Shown piece after piece: positions 34,785 through 43,217 of a DNA stretch of 64,000 nt. The stretch covers positions 1 through 64,000 of the forward strand of contig JACQOE010000025.1 in assembly GCA_016202695.1 (NCBI GenBank), in the 5' to 3' direction. The stretch's first letter is position 1. Every line of letters starts with the position of its first letter. Position numbers and translations under genes: made by a program. This DNA is from Pseudomonadota bacterium (GTDB lineage: Bacteria; Pseudomonadota; Alphaproteobacteria; JACQOE01). The notes beneath the pieces were generated by a model. It saw only the letters and a program-made list of their open reading frames with translations, searched no databases and was not told where the DNA came from.

Positions 34785-36692
34785 ATGGACAACACACTGA
34801 CGATGCAAACCGACGCCGGCACGCGGCGCACGCGCCGCCCGCGGTCGGACGATAAGACGGTGGCGACGCTCAAGGAGCACATCCTCGAGGTCATCAGCGA
34901 CTCGGGCGAGGGCGCACAGCGCTGCGGCCAATCGGTCGCCTCGATCGCGGCGCGGATGGGCAACGGCGTATGGACGGTCGAGATCATACCGGCGGAGATC
35001 CAACCCCCGGCCCGCAGCATCGAAGGAGCGAGCGGAATCCGCATCCGGATCGGCTCGCGGCCGGTCAACAACGGCGGCGACGAGACCGACCTGGTGGTGG
35101 CCTTCAACGAGCAGGTGCTGCTCGGTCGGGTGCGCGCCGGCGAGCTCAAGCGCGGCTGCATCATCCTCCTCGAGAACAAATGGCGGAAGGACCGCGACCC
35201 GAAGATCAGGGACTCCTACGCGCAAGCCTACGACCAGTTCGTCGCCGACGGCTACCGGGTGCACGAGATCCCGATGGAGGAGGAGTGCCTGCGCCACGTG
35301 CCCGATCCGCGGCGGGGCAAGAACATGTTCGCGCTCGGCATGCTCTGCACCCTCTACAGCCTCGATATCGAGCGCGCCCGCGAGCAGGTGGCGTTCGCCT
35401 TCCGCAAGAAGGCGGACCGGGTGGTCGAGTCCAACCTGCGGCTCCTCGATGCGGGCAAGGAGTGGGCCGAGGCCAACCTCGACTTCAAGTTCAAGATCCC
35501 GGCGGTAAAGGCGACCGAGCCCAAGATCGTGGTCAACGGCAACACCGCGCTGGCGCTCGGCATCCTCGCCTCGGGCATGGAGATCTGCGCCATGTATCCG
35601 ATCACGCCCGCCACCTCGGCATCGCATTACCTGAGCGACGTATTCGAAAAGGTGGGCGGCGTGGTCCACCAGGCCGAGGACGAAATCGCCGCCTGCGCCT
35701 TCGCCGTCGGCGCCTCCTATGCCGGCAAATGCGCGGTCACCATCACCTCGGGCCCCGGCCTGTCGCTCAAGCAGGAAGCGATCGGCCTCGCGGTCATGAC
35801 CGAGATCCCGCTGGTCGTGGTCAACGTCCAGCGCGGCGGGCCGAGCACGGGCCAGCCGACGAAGGGCGAGCAGGGAGACCTTCTCGCCGCCTGCTTCGGC
35901 AGCCTCGGCGACGCGCCCAAGGTAGTGATGGCGGCGAGCACCATCGAGGACTGCTTCTACTCGGTGATCACCGCCCGCCGAATCGCCGAGACCTTCAACA
36001 TGGTCGTCGTCGTGCTCTCCGACGCCAACCTCGCCACCGCCCAGCAGCCCTTCCCCCGGCCGCGGTTCGTCGAGGACTGGCTCGCGCCCCCGGTGGACCA
36101 GAGCGCCGTGCCCGAGGGAGCGAAGCCCTACGACTGGGACCCGCTCACCGGCCTCGCCCGCCGCTTCATCCCCGGGCAGCCGAACGGGATGCACACCCTG
36201 ACCGGCCTCGCGCACGACCGCATGAGCCGGGTCGCCTACGATCCCGACATCAACCAGGAGAGCATCCACCGCCGGAGCCTCAAGCTCGCCGCCCTGCAGA
36301 AGACGCTGAAGGCCCCCGCGCTGTTCGGCGACGAGGAGGGCGACCTCCTGGTCATCGGCTGGGGCAGCAGCAAGGGCGCCATCGAGGAGGCCGTCGAGCG
36401 CGTGCGCGCGGAGGGCCACAAGGTGTCGTCGATGCATCTCACGTTTCTTCAGCCCCTGCCGCCCGGCATCGGCGAGGCGATGCGCCGGTTCAAGAAGGTG
36501 ATGACGGTCGAGAGCAACTGGTGCGACGACCCCGCCGACGAGATCGTCGATCAGGAGAACCGCCGTTATTCCGCCCTGGCGATGCTGCTCAGGGCGCGGC
36601 ACTTGGTCGACGTGGACTGCTGGTGCGACGTCCGGGGACAGCCCCTCAAGCCGGAAACCGTCGCCCGGGTGATGCGCGAGAAGCTGGGCTGA
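34785..36692 (+). CDS. korA: 2-oxoacid:acceptor oxidoreductase, fused gamma-alpha subunit (KorA-type)
   Basis: This 635-residue fused subunit has a gamma domain in residues 30-225 (ILEVISDSGEGAQR, later CIILLENKWR) and an alpha domain from about 245. The alpha domain carries YPITPAT (271-277) and GGPSTGQPTKGEQGDL (351-366). This layout and the GGPSTGxPT loop are typical of 2-oxoglutarate:ferredoxin oxidoreductase KorA. It catalyses CoA-dependent oxidative decarboxylation of a 2-oxoacid, or the reverse. It is directly followed after 14 bases by korB. Assignment to 2-oxoglutarate rather than another oxoacid rests on family resemblance. Confidence 0.9.
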   Translation: MDNTLTMQTDAGTRRTRRPRSDDKTVATLKEHILEVISDSGEGAQRCGQSVASIAARMGNGVWTVEIIPAEIQPPARSIEGASGIRIRIGSRPVNNGGDETDLVVAFNEQVLLGRVRAGELKRGCIILLENKWRKDRDPKIRDSYAQAYDQFVADGYRVHEIPMEEECLRHVPDPRRGKNMFALGMLCTLYSLDIERAREQVAFAFRKKADRVVESNLRLLDAGKEWAEANLDFKFKIPAVKATEPKIVVNGNTALALGILASGMEICAMYPITPATSASHYLSDVFEKVGGVVHQAEDEIAACAFAVGASYAGKCAVTITSGPGLSLKQEAIGLAVMTEIPLVVVNVQRGGPSTGQPTKGEQGDLLAACFGSLGDAPKVVMAASTIEDCFYSVITARRIAETFNMVVVVLSDANLATAQQPFPRPRFVEDWLAPPVDQSAVPEGAKPYDWDPLTGLARRFIPGQPNGMHTLTGLAHDRMSRVAYDPDINQESIHRRSLKLAALQKTLKAPALFGDEEGDLLVIGWGSSKGAIEEAVERVRAEGHKVSSMHLTFLQPLPPGIGEAMRRFKKVMTVESNWCDDPADEIVDQENRRYSALAMLLRARHLVDVDCWCDVRGQPLKPETVARVMREKLG

Positions 36693-36706
36693 GGGAGGAG
36701 GCAACG

Positions 36707-37714
36707 ATGACGATTCCCGCCACCGAGTGGATGTCCGAGATCGACGACGAGCCGCATCTCCTCGAAGCCTATCAGGGCAGCCTTCCCCGCTGGTGCACCG
36801 GCTGCGGCGACAACGCCATCCTCGCCGCGGTCCAGCGGCTTTGCCGCGACGAGGGCTTGACGCCCGAGAAGACCGTGTTCGTCTCCGGGATTGGCTGCTC
36901 GAGCCGATTCCCCCACTACATGAGAACCTACGGCTTTCACGGCATCCACGGCCGCGCCCTGCCCGTTGCCGAAGGCATCAAGATGGCGCGCCCCGACCTC
37001 CACGTCTTCGTCAACACCGGCGACGGCGACTGCTGCAGCATCGGTGCCGCGCACTGGATCCACGCCATCCGCTACAACATGAACATGACCGTGATGCTGC
37101 ACGACAACCATATCTACGGTCTGACCAAGAAGCAGGTGTCGCCGACCTCGCCCCGGGGCCTCAGGAGCAACACCACGCCGCGGGGCGCCTATCTCGAGCC
37201 GTTGAACCCCCTCACCGTCACCCTCGGGGTGACCAACGTCTCGTTCGTGGCCCAGGCGGTCGACTGGATCCCGGAGCTGCTCTACGACATCATCTCCGCC
37301 GCCTTCCACCACAAGGGCCTGTCCTTCGTCCGCATCATCCAGCGCTGCCCGGAGTACCTGCCGAACCTGCTCGATCCGTGGGTGCAGGACCCGATGCGCA
37401 CCCTCCTGCTCACCCACGAGAACGGCATCCAGGTCAGTCCGGGCCTGGCCAAGGTCTACAAGAACCAGGTCCGCCACGACCCCTCCGACCTAAACAAGGC
37501 GCGCGAGGTCGCCTCCGCCGAGGATCCGATCCCCGTCGGCCTCCTCTACTGGAACCCCGCCGTGCCCTGCTACGATGTTATTCGCCAGTCGCCGCAGCTG
37601 CGCACGCCCGACCTGATCCGGGCCGGGCTCGACTCCGAGCTCGACAAGTTCACCATCTGGCCGCAGGACGAGCCGAAGCGCGGACAGGCGCGGCCGCGCG
37701 CCCGCCCCTCTTGA
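36707..37714 (+). CDS. korB: 2-oxoacid:acceptor oxidoreductase beta subunit (KorB-type)
   Basis: This 335-residue thiamine-diphosphate and iron-sulfur subunit has its [4Fe-4S] ligands complete: Cys30-x2-Cys33, Cys64 and Cys214. The TPP-binding stretch starts at GDGD (106-109), followed by DNHIYGLTKKQVSPTS. The unusual pair Cys109-Cys110 follows the GDGD motif where most KorB proteins have small residues. A strong gggaggagg element precedes the ATG. Its position after korA and the intact motifs make it the catalytic partner. Confidence 0.92.
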   Translation: MTIPATEWMSEIDDEPHLLEAYQGSLPRWCTGCGDNAILAAVQRLCRDEGLTPEKTVFVSGIGCSSRFPHYMRTYGFHGIHGRALPVAEGIKMARPDLHVFVNTGDGDCCSIGAAHWIHAIRYNMNMTVMLHDNHIYGLTKKQVSPTSPRGLRSNTTPRGAYLEPLNPLTVTLGVTNVSFVAQAVDWIPELLYDIISAAFHHKGLSFVRIIQRCPEYLPNLLDPWVQDPMRTLLLTHENGIQVSPGLAKVYKNQVRHDPSDLNKAREVASAEDPIPVGLLYWNPAVPCYDVIRQSPQLRTPDLIRAGLDSELDKFTIWPQDEPKRGQARPRARPS

Positions 37715-37762
37715 CCCCAGGCCCCCACCGGGCCGACCGACAGAGAAAACGCCGACACCGCC

Positions 37763-40036
37763 ATGAACCTCGAGCATCTCGATCTTGTCACCTTCCACGT
37801 TACCGGGAGCAGGCCGGCGAGCGGCCTGGACGACGTGGGCAAGCTGACCCTCAAGCCGGCGCTGCTTGCCGGATACCGGGACCTCACCCGGCTCCGCTAC
37901 GACTACCCGCTGGTGCTGGCCGCCGGCGAAACCGGCGAGGAGTGCCTACGCTCCGTCTCCGCCACCATCGACGACGTGCTCAAGCAGGCCGCGCCCGGCG
38001 GCCTCGAAGGCGAGGCCCTGAGGAAACACACGCTGCGGCTCGAGCGCGAGATTCGTTCCCTGGTCGCACAAGGAGCCAAGGCGACGCTCCGCGCACTCTG
38101 GGACCGCGCGGCGCAGGACCTCGCCTCGCGCACCAACGAGCCGGTCGCCGACAACCTGAGCCGCGCCCGCGACGCGCTCACCGTCGACGGAGAGGTCATC
38201 GACTGCGACGCGACGGCGCCGGCCAAGCTGATCACCCACGCCTGGGCGGCCGATCACCGGCGCAAGGCGCGGGCGTTCCTCAAGGACGTGAACACGCTCA
38301 TCGTTCGGCTCACCGACATCCTGCGCGCCGACTACATGAAGTCGTCCGACGCGCGCACCGCCGACCACCTCAAGGCCTCGATCGGAACCTCGCACGCCGA
38401 CGTCTTCGACTTTAAGGCGCTGTCGCGGGTCCTCGCCCGCACCGCGGTCGAGGGCTCGTTGCCCGAGACGCGGCGCGCACGCATCAACTGGGCCCTCTCG
38501 GTCCTCAAATCGCAGCGATTCTATCCCGATCCCGACTGCCGGCCGCAAGGGGAGACGCGGACGGAGCCGCTCTCCTTCACCTTTGAGAGCGGCGCCGCGG
38601 CGCTCGCCGCCTTTCGCGAGCGGCTGCCGCAGATGGTCGAACTCGCCAAGGCGATCTCCATCGCCGAGCTCGAGGTCGAGAATCGTTACCGGGAGGCCAA
38701 GCACGACCCCGTCTTCAGCCATTTCGACGAGGGCGCGCTCGGCCCCAAGGACCTGGCCCTGTTCCCGTCCTATTTGGTCTGTCTGCGGCTGCGGCCCGGG
38801 GATGGCGCCCAAAGCGCGTCTCTGGTCGAGCTCTTGTCCACAGGCCTGCCCGTGAAAGTGCTGGTGCAGATCGATGACATCCTCGAGGGCGCCACGCTCG
38901 CCGAGGGACAATTCGCCTTCGGGGTCAAGAGCCTGCGGCTCGCCACCATGGCGGTCGGCCTGAACAGCGTGTACGTGCTGCAGTCGAGCAGCTCGAACCT
39001 GTTCCAGGTCAGGGATCGCCTGATAAAGGGCATGGCCTATCCCGGGCCGACGCTGTTCAGCGTCTACTCGGGGGCGCTCCTCGGCGCCGCCGACACGATA
39101 CCCTATCTGTCGGCGGCCGCGGCGATGCAGTCGCGTGCCTTCCCCGCTTTCGCCTACGACCCGGGCGCCGGGCCGGACTGGGCCTCGCGCTTTGCCATCG
39201 ACGACAACCCGCAGCCCGACCAGGACTGGCCGGTGCAAGGCTTCTCTTACCAGGACGAGAACCGGCAGCGGGTTGCCGAGGACGTTGCCTTCACCTTCGT
39301 CGACTTCGTCGCCTGCGACGGCCGCCACGCCAGCCACTTCGCGCGCGTCCCGCGCGCCCGCTGGAACGGAGCCATGATCCCCGTCGGCGAGTACCTCGCC
39401 CACCCGCCGGAGCGGGTGCCCGAGAGGGTCCCCTATCTGCTGATGGTCGACGAGAACGACGTTCTTCAGCGGGTGATCGTCGACGACAGGCTGATCCTCG
39501 CCGCGCGCCGCTGCGCCGACATGTGGCACAGCCTGCAGGAGCTGGGCGGCATCCACAACTCGCACGCCCGACGGCTGCTCGAGCGCGAGAAGAAGCGCTG
39601 GGACCAGGAGAAGGAGCGCGAGCTGGCGGCGCTGCGGGCCCGGCCGCAGCCCGCGCCCGCGGCGCGGACTCCCGAGGCCGTCCCGCCCGCGCCGGCGCCC
39701 GCGGCCGAGGCGCGCGCGCCCGAGGGGGCCGCCCCGGCGCCGAAGCCGGCCGCGCCGGCCGCCGCCGAGGCGGCCGAGGAAAAGCCCTCGGACGATCCCT
39801 ACGTCGAGACGCCCCGCTGCACGACCTGCAACGAGTGCACCCAGATCAACCCGAAGATGTTCGCCTATAACGAGAACAAGCAGGCCTACATCGCCGACCC
39901 CGGCGCCGGCACCTATCGGGAGCTGGTCGAGGCCGCCGAGAGCTGCCAAGTCTCCATCATCCACCCGGGCAAGCCGCGGAACCAGAACGAGCCCGGTCTC
40001 GAGGAGCTGATCAAGCGGGCCGAACCCTTCCTTTAG
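37763..40036 (+). CDS. Decayed PFOR-like domain fused to a one-cluster ferredoxin
   Basis: The protein is 757 residues, last gene of the nfn-kor operon. Residues 1-350 are largely helical and match nothing I know. Residues about 353-545 resemble the thiamine region of pyruvate:ferredoxin oxidoreductase: a STGLPVKVLVQIDD strand, AVGLNSVYVLQS, KGMAYPGPTLFSVYSG, and FPAFAYDPG. But the GDGWAYDIG and NTGGQ cofactor motifs are missing, so TPP binding is doubtful. A Pro/Ala-rich linker (625-680) leads to a ferredoxin domain with Cys686-x2-689-x2-692 and Cys728, fitting one [4Fe-4S] cluster. It could be a tethered electron carrier or docking subunit for KorAB or NfnAB. No exact family known to me. 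Confidence 0.75.
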   Translation: MNLEHLDLVTFHVTGSRPASGLDDVGKLTLKPALLAGYRDLTRLRYDYPLVLAAGETGEECLRSVSATIDDVLKQAAPGGLEGEALRKHTLRLEREIRSLVAQGAKATLRALWDRAAQDLASRTNEPVADNLSRARDALTVDGEVIDCDATAPAKLITHAWAADHRRKARAFLKDVNTLIVRLTDILRADYMKSSDARTADHLKASIGTSHADVFDFKALSRVLARTAVEGSLPETRRARINWALSVLKSQRFYPDPDCRPQGETRTEPLSFTFESGAAALAAFRERLPQMVELAKAISIAELEVENRYREAKHDPVFSHFDEGALGPKDLALFPSYLVCLRLRPGDGAQSASLVELLSTGLPVKVLVQIDDILEGATLAEGQFAFGVKSLRLATMAVGLNSVYVLQSSSSNLFQVRDRLIKGMAYPGPTLFSVYSGALLGAADTIPYLSAAAAMQSRAFPAFAYDPGAGPDWASRFAIDDNPQPDQDWPVQGFSYQDENRQRVAEDVAFTFVDFVACDGRHASHFARVPRARWNGAMIPVGEYLAHPPERVPERVPYLLMVDENDVLQRVIVDDRLILAARRCADMWHSLQELGGIHNSHARRLLEREKKRWDQEKERELAALRARPQPAPAARTPEAVPPAPAPAAEARAPEGAAPAPKPAAPAAAEAAEEKPSDDPYVETPRCTTCNECTQINPKMFAYNENKQAYIADPGAGTYRELVEAAESCQVSIIHPGKPRNQNEPGLEELIKRAEPFL

Positions 40037-40366
40037 CCGCCCGCGCCGACGCGGCGGCGCTCCCGCTCTCCTCGCCGACCGCTCTACCCGGCGACACCGC
40101 CCTTCCGCCCCCGCCCGACCGAGCTCCGGGCGGAGGCCTGACCGCCGCCCGGTGCAACCCGACCGCAAGGGCGGGCGAACGGCGGCGCGGCGCCGGCCTC
40201 GCGGCTTGAGCATTGATCGAAATCAATGAATTTTCCCTCGTCCATGGGCACTAAATCGGGGTTCAATGAGGTTCGCGCGAGGCGGGGAGGCGCGACCGGC
40301 TCGTTCAGGCACGTCCGCCCCGGAGGTGCCCGGCACGGGCGCCCACCAGAGGAGAGGCCAGAGAGG
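40037..40366 (+). other. Intergenic region between the two oxidoreductase operons
   Basis: 330 bases. A hairpin at 40036-40058 (GCCGC and CGCG arms, loop CCGA) right after the stop lacks a T-run and is a weak terminator candidate. The FNR box at 40213-40226 lies in the second half. A frame opening at 40226 runs into the next gene but has no family-like residues before 40367. Confidence 0.5.
40213..40226. promoter_or_regulatory. Perfect FNR-type box upstream of the second oxidoreductase operon
   Basis: ttgat-cgaa-atcaa matches TTGAT-N4-ATCAA exactly. It is followed by AT-rich aatgaatttt and lies about 140 bases before the start at 40367. With a near match at 32140-32153 it suggests joint control of both operons by an oxygen-sensing FNR-family activator. 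Confidence 0.8.
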
Positions 40367-40963
40367 ATGTTCCAGACCCGCATCCACGGCCGGGGCGGTC
40401 AGGGGGTGGTGACGGCTGCCGAGCTCCTTTCGGTGGCGGCCTTCATGGAGGGCAAGTACGCCCAGGCCTTCCCGAGCTTCGGATCGGAACGGATGAGCGC
40501 CCCGGTCACCGCCTTCTGCCGCATCGACGAGCGCGAGATTCGGCGCCGTGAGCCGGTCAGCCGGCCCGACGCGCTCATCATCCAGGACCCCACGCTCCTG
40601 CATCAGGTGGACCTGTTCGCCGGCCTCGCCCCCACCGGCTACATCCTGATCAACACCACCCGGACCTTGGCCGAGCTCGGGCTCGACGAGTTCGTCGCCA
40701 ACTTCCCGCCCCGCCACATCGCCACCGTGCCGGCCACCGAACTGGCGCTCAAGCACGTCGGCCGACCGGTGCCAAACGCCGCGCTCCTCGGCGGCTTCGC
40801 GGCCGTCACCGGGCGCATCCGACTCGCCTCGGTCGAAGCCGCGATCCAGGAGAAATTTCCCGGCAAGGTGGGCGAGGGCAACGCCCGCGCCGCGGCCGCC
40901 GCCTACCAAGCGATCCGCGCCGACTTTGAAAAGGAGGGAGTGGCGCATGCTCCAGCAGATTGA
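40367..40963 (+). CDS. 2-oxoacid:acceptor oxidoreductase gamma subunit
   Basis: This 198-residue gamma chain has GRGGQG at residues 8-13, followed by FPSFGSERMSAPVTAFCRID, typical of pyruvate, 2-oxoisovalerate and phenylglyoxylate oxidoreductase gamma subunits. It starts at 40367 after gagagg. The reading frame open from 40226 adds 47 residues unlike the family. The stop lies 17 bases inside the alpha gene, so translation is probably coupled. In contrast to the first operon, gamma is a separate protein here. Confidence 0.9.
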   Translation: MFQTRIHGRGGQGVVTAAELLSVAAFMEGKYAQAFPSFGSERMSAPVTAFCRIDEREIRRREPVSRPDALIIQDPTLLHQVDLFAGLAPTGYILINTTRTLAELGLDEFVANFPPRHIATVPATELALKHVGRPVPNAALLGGFAAVTGRIRLASVEAAIQEKFPGKVGEGNARAAAAAYQAIRADFEKEGVAHAPAD

Positions 40964-42200
40964 GGGCTCGCAGGCGATCGCCCAGGCTGTCGCGCTCTGC
41001 CGGCCGGAGGTGATCTGCGCCTACCCGATAACGCCCCAGACCCACATCGTCGAGGGCCTGAGCGAGATCGTGCGCGAGGGCCGGATCGGCAACTGCCAGT
41101 TCCTCAACGTCGAGTCCGAGTTCGCCGCGCTGTCGGTGGCGATCGGTGCCTCGGCCGCCGGGGCGCGCGCCTACACCGCCACCTCCAGCCAGGGCCTGCT
41201 GTTCATGGCCGAGGCGGTCTACAACGCCGCCGGGCTCGGCCTTCCCATCGTCATGACCATCGGCAACCGCGCGATCGGCGCGCCGATCAACATCTGGAAC
41301 GACCACTCGGACTCGATGTCGATGCGCGATTCCGGCTGGGTGCAGCTCTATGCCGAGACCAACCAGGAGGCCGCCGACCTCCACTTCCAGGCATTCCGGC
41401 TGGCCGAGGAACTGAGCATGCCGGTGATGGTGTGCGTCGACGGCTTCATCCTCACCCACGCCTACGAGCAGGTCGACGTCCCCTCCCAGGCCGAGGTTGA
41501 CGCCTACCTGCCTCCATTCGAGCCGGTGCAGGTGCTCGATCCCGCCGACCCGGTGAGCATCGGCGCGATGGTCGGGCCCGAGGCCTTCTTCGAAGTCCGC
41601 TACCTCGCCCACCACAAGCAGCTGCAGGCGCTCGAGATGATCCCCAGGCTTGCCGGCGCGTTCGCCCGCGCCTTCGGGCGCGAGTCGGGCGGCCTAGTCG
41701 TCCCCTATCGCACCGAGGGGGCGAAAACGGTGATCGTCGCGCTCGGCTCGGTCGTCGGCACGATCAAGGACACGATCGACGAGATGCGTGCCGAGGGCAC
41801 CGAGATCGGCGCCGTTAAGCTCGCCACCTTCCGCCCCTTCCCCCTGGCGGAGCTCCGCGCCGCGCTCATCGAGGCGGAGCGGGTGGTGGTGCTCGAGAAG
41901 GCGCTCGCGGCGGGTCTCGGCGGGATCGCCGCGAGCAACGTGCGCATGGCCCTGCGCGGCCTCTCGACCCCGGTCTACACCGTGATTGCCGGGCTCGGCG
42001 GGCGCGTGATCCCCACCACCTCGCTCAAGCGCGCCTTCGCCGAGGCCCACGCCGATCGCATCGACGACCCCCATTTCCTCGACCTTGACTGGAAGGTGAT
42101 CGACAAGGAGCTGGCCCGCGCCAAGGAGCGGCGGCGCTCGGGCCCGATCGCCGAAAACATCCTGCGCGGTCTCGGCCTGGTCGGGCAGAAGCTGTTCTAG
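40947..42200 (+). CDS. 2-oxoacid:acceptor oxidoreductase alpha subunit (PorA-type)
   Basis: This 417-residue alpha chain has ICAYPITPQT near residues 24-32, NVESEFAALSVAIGASAAG, TSSQGLLFMAE, and INIWNDHSDSMSMRDSGW, which match PorA of four-subunit pyruvate-type enzymes and PadG of phenylglyoxylate oxidoreductase. The ATG at 40947 has aaggaggg 8 bases upstream. It binds substrate and CoA jointly with the beta chain. Pyruvate and arylglyoxylate substrates cannot be told apart from these motifs. Confidence 0.9.
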   Translation: MLQQIEGSQAIAQAVALCRPEVICAYPITPQTHIVEGLSEIVREGRIGNCQFLNVESEFAALSVAIGASAAGARAYTATSSQGLLFMAEAVYNAAGLGLPIVMTIGNRAIGAPINIWNDHSDSMSMRDSGWVQLYAETNQEAADLHFQAFRLAEELSMPVMVCVDGFILTHAYEQVDVPSQAEVDAYLPPFEPVQVLDPADPVSIGAMVGPEAFFEVRYLAHHKQLQALEMIPRLAGAFARAFGRESGGLVVPYRTEGAKTVIVALGSVVGTIKDTIDEMRAEGTEIGAVKLATFRPFPLAELRAALIEAERVVVLEKALAAGLGGIAASNVRMALRGLSTPVYTVIAGLGGRVIPTTSLKRAFAEAHADRIDDPHFLDLDWKVIDKELARAKERRRSGPIAENILRGLGLVGQKLF

Positions 42201-42215
42201 GAGAAAGGGCCAGCG

Positions 42216-43217
42216 ATGACCCAGCGAATCAAGTTCTACCAGACCGGCACCTTCACCGTCGGCAACCGTCTCCTCGATGCCGAGAGGCGCACGGTCCAGG
42301 CGACCGTCGACCGTTCGAACTCCCTCACCTCGGGTCACCGTGCCTGCCAGGGCTGCGGCGAGGCGCTCGGCGCGCGCTATGCGGTCGATGCCGCCATGCG
42401 CGCCGCCAACGGCCAGGTGATCGCCGTCAACGCCACCGGCTGCCTCGAGGTCTTCTCCACCCCCTATCCCGAAACCTCGTGGCAGGTGCCGTGGTTCCAC
42501 TCCCTCTTCGGCAATGCCCCGGCGGTGGCGAGCGGGGTCGCCGCGGCGATGCGGGCGAAGGGGCGCACCGACGTCAGGGTGATCGGCCAGGGCGGCGACG
42601 GCGGCACGGTAGACATCGGCTTCGGCTGCCTCTCGGGCATGTTTGAGAGGAACGACGATGTCCTCTACCTCTGCTACGACAACGAGGCCTACATGAACAC
42701 CGGCGTGCAGCGCTCGGGGCGAACCCCGCCCGGGGCCCGCACGGCTACCACGCCGGCTGTGGGCAACAAGCCGGGCGCCGAGTTCGGTCAGGGCAAGAAC
42801 CCGGCCCTCATCGCCATGGCCCACAATATCCCCTACGTCGCCACCGCCAGCATCGCCGATCTGCATGACCTCGAGGCCAAGGTGACCAAGGCGATGGCAA
42901 TCGAGGGCTCGCGCTACGTCCACATCCACGTGCCCTGCCCGCTCGGCTGGGGCTCGCTGCCGCGCGACACGATGCGGATCGCGCGCCTTGCCGTCGAGAG
43001 CGGGCTCTTCCCGCTGTTCGAGGCCGAGCACGGCGAGGTGACCGACGTGACCCCCATCCGCCGCAAGGTGCCGGTGGACGAGTATCTGAAACCGCAGCGG
43101 CGCTTCGCGCACCTCTTCCGCCAGCCGCCCGACCGCGAGTCCATCTCCGCGATCCAGGCGATCGCCGACCGCAACATCGCCAAGTTCGGGCTTCTGCGCC
43201 AGGAGGGCGAAGTATGA
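42216..43217 (+). CDS. 2-oxoacid:acceptor oxidoreductase beta subunit (PorB-type)
   Basis: This 333-residue TPP/[4Fe-4S] subunit has Cys44-x2-Cys47, Cys76 and Cys241 present as cluster ligands. TPP-binding GDGG (127-130) is followed by FERNDDVLYLCYDNEAYMNTGVQ, the standard cofactor segment of PorB. Gene order gamma-alpha-beta and the intact motifs support an active enzyme. The stop overlaps the next ATG by 4 bases (ATGA). Confidence 0.92.
   Translation: MTQRIKFYQTGTFTVGNRLLDAERRTVQATVDRSNSLTSGHRACQGCGEALGARYAVDAAMRAANGQVIAVNATGCLEVFSTPYPETSWQVPWFHSLFGNAPAVASGVAAAMRAKGRTDVRVIGQGGDGGTVDIGFGCLSGMFERNDDVLYLCYDNEAYMNTGVQRSGRTPPGARTATTPAVGNKPGAEFGQGKNPALIAMAHNIPYVATASIADLHDLEAKVTKAMAIEGSRYVHIHVPCPLGWGSLPRDTMRIARLAVESGLFPLFEAEHGEVTDVTPIRRKVPVDEYLKPQRRFAHLFRQPPDRESISAIQAIADRNIAKFGLLRQEGEV

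Noticed and set aside
37763-40036. Calling the 757-residue protein a pyruvate:ferredoxin oxidoreductase
   Set aside because: The similarity is only to part of the TPP region, the cofactor motifs are absent, and there is a complete KorAB next to it. It is reported as a decayed domain instead.
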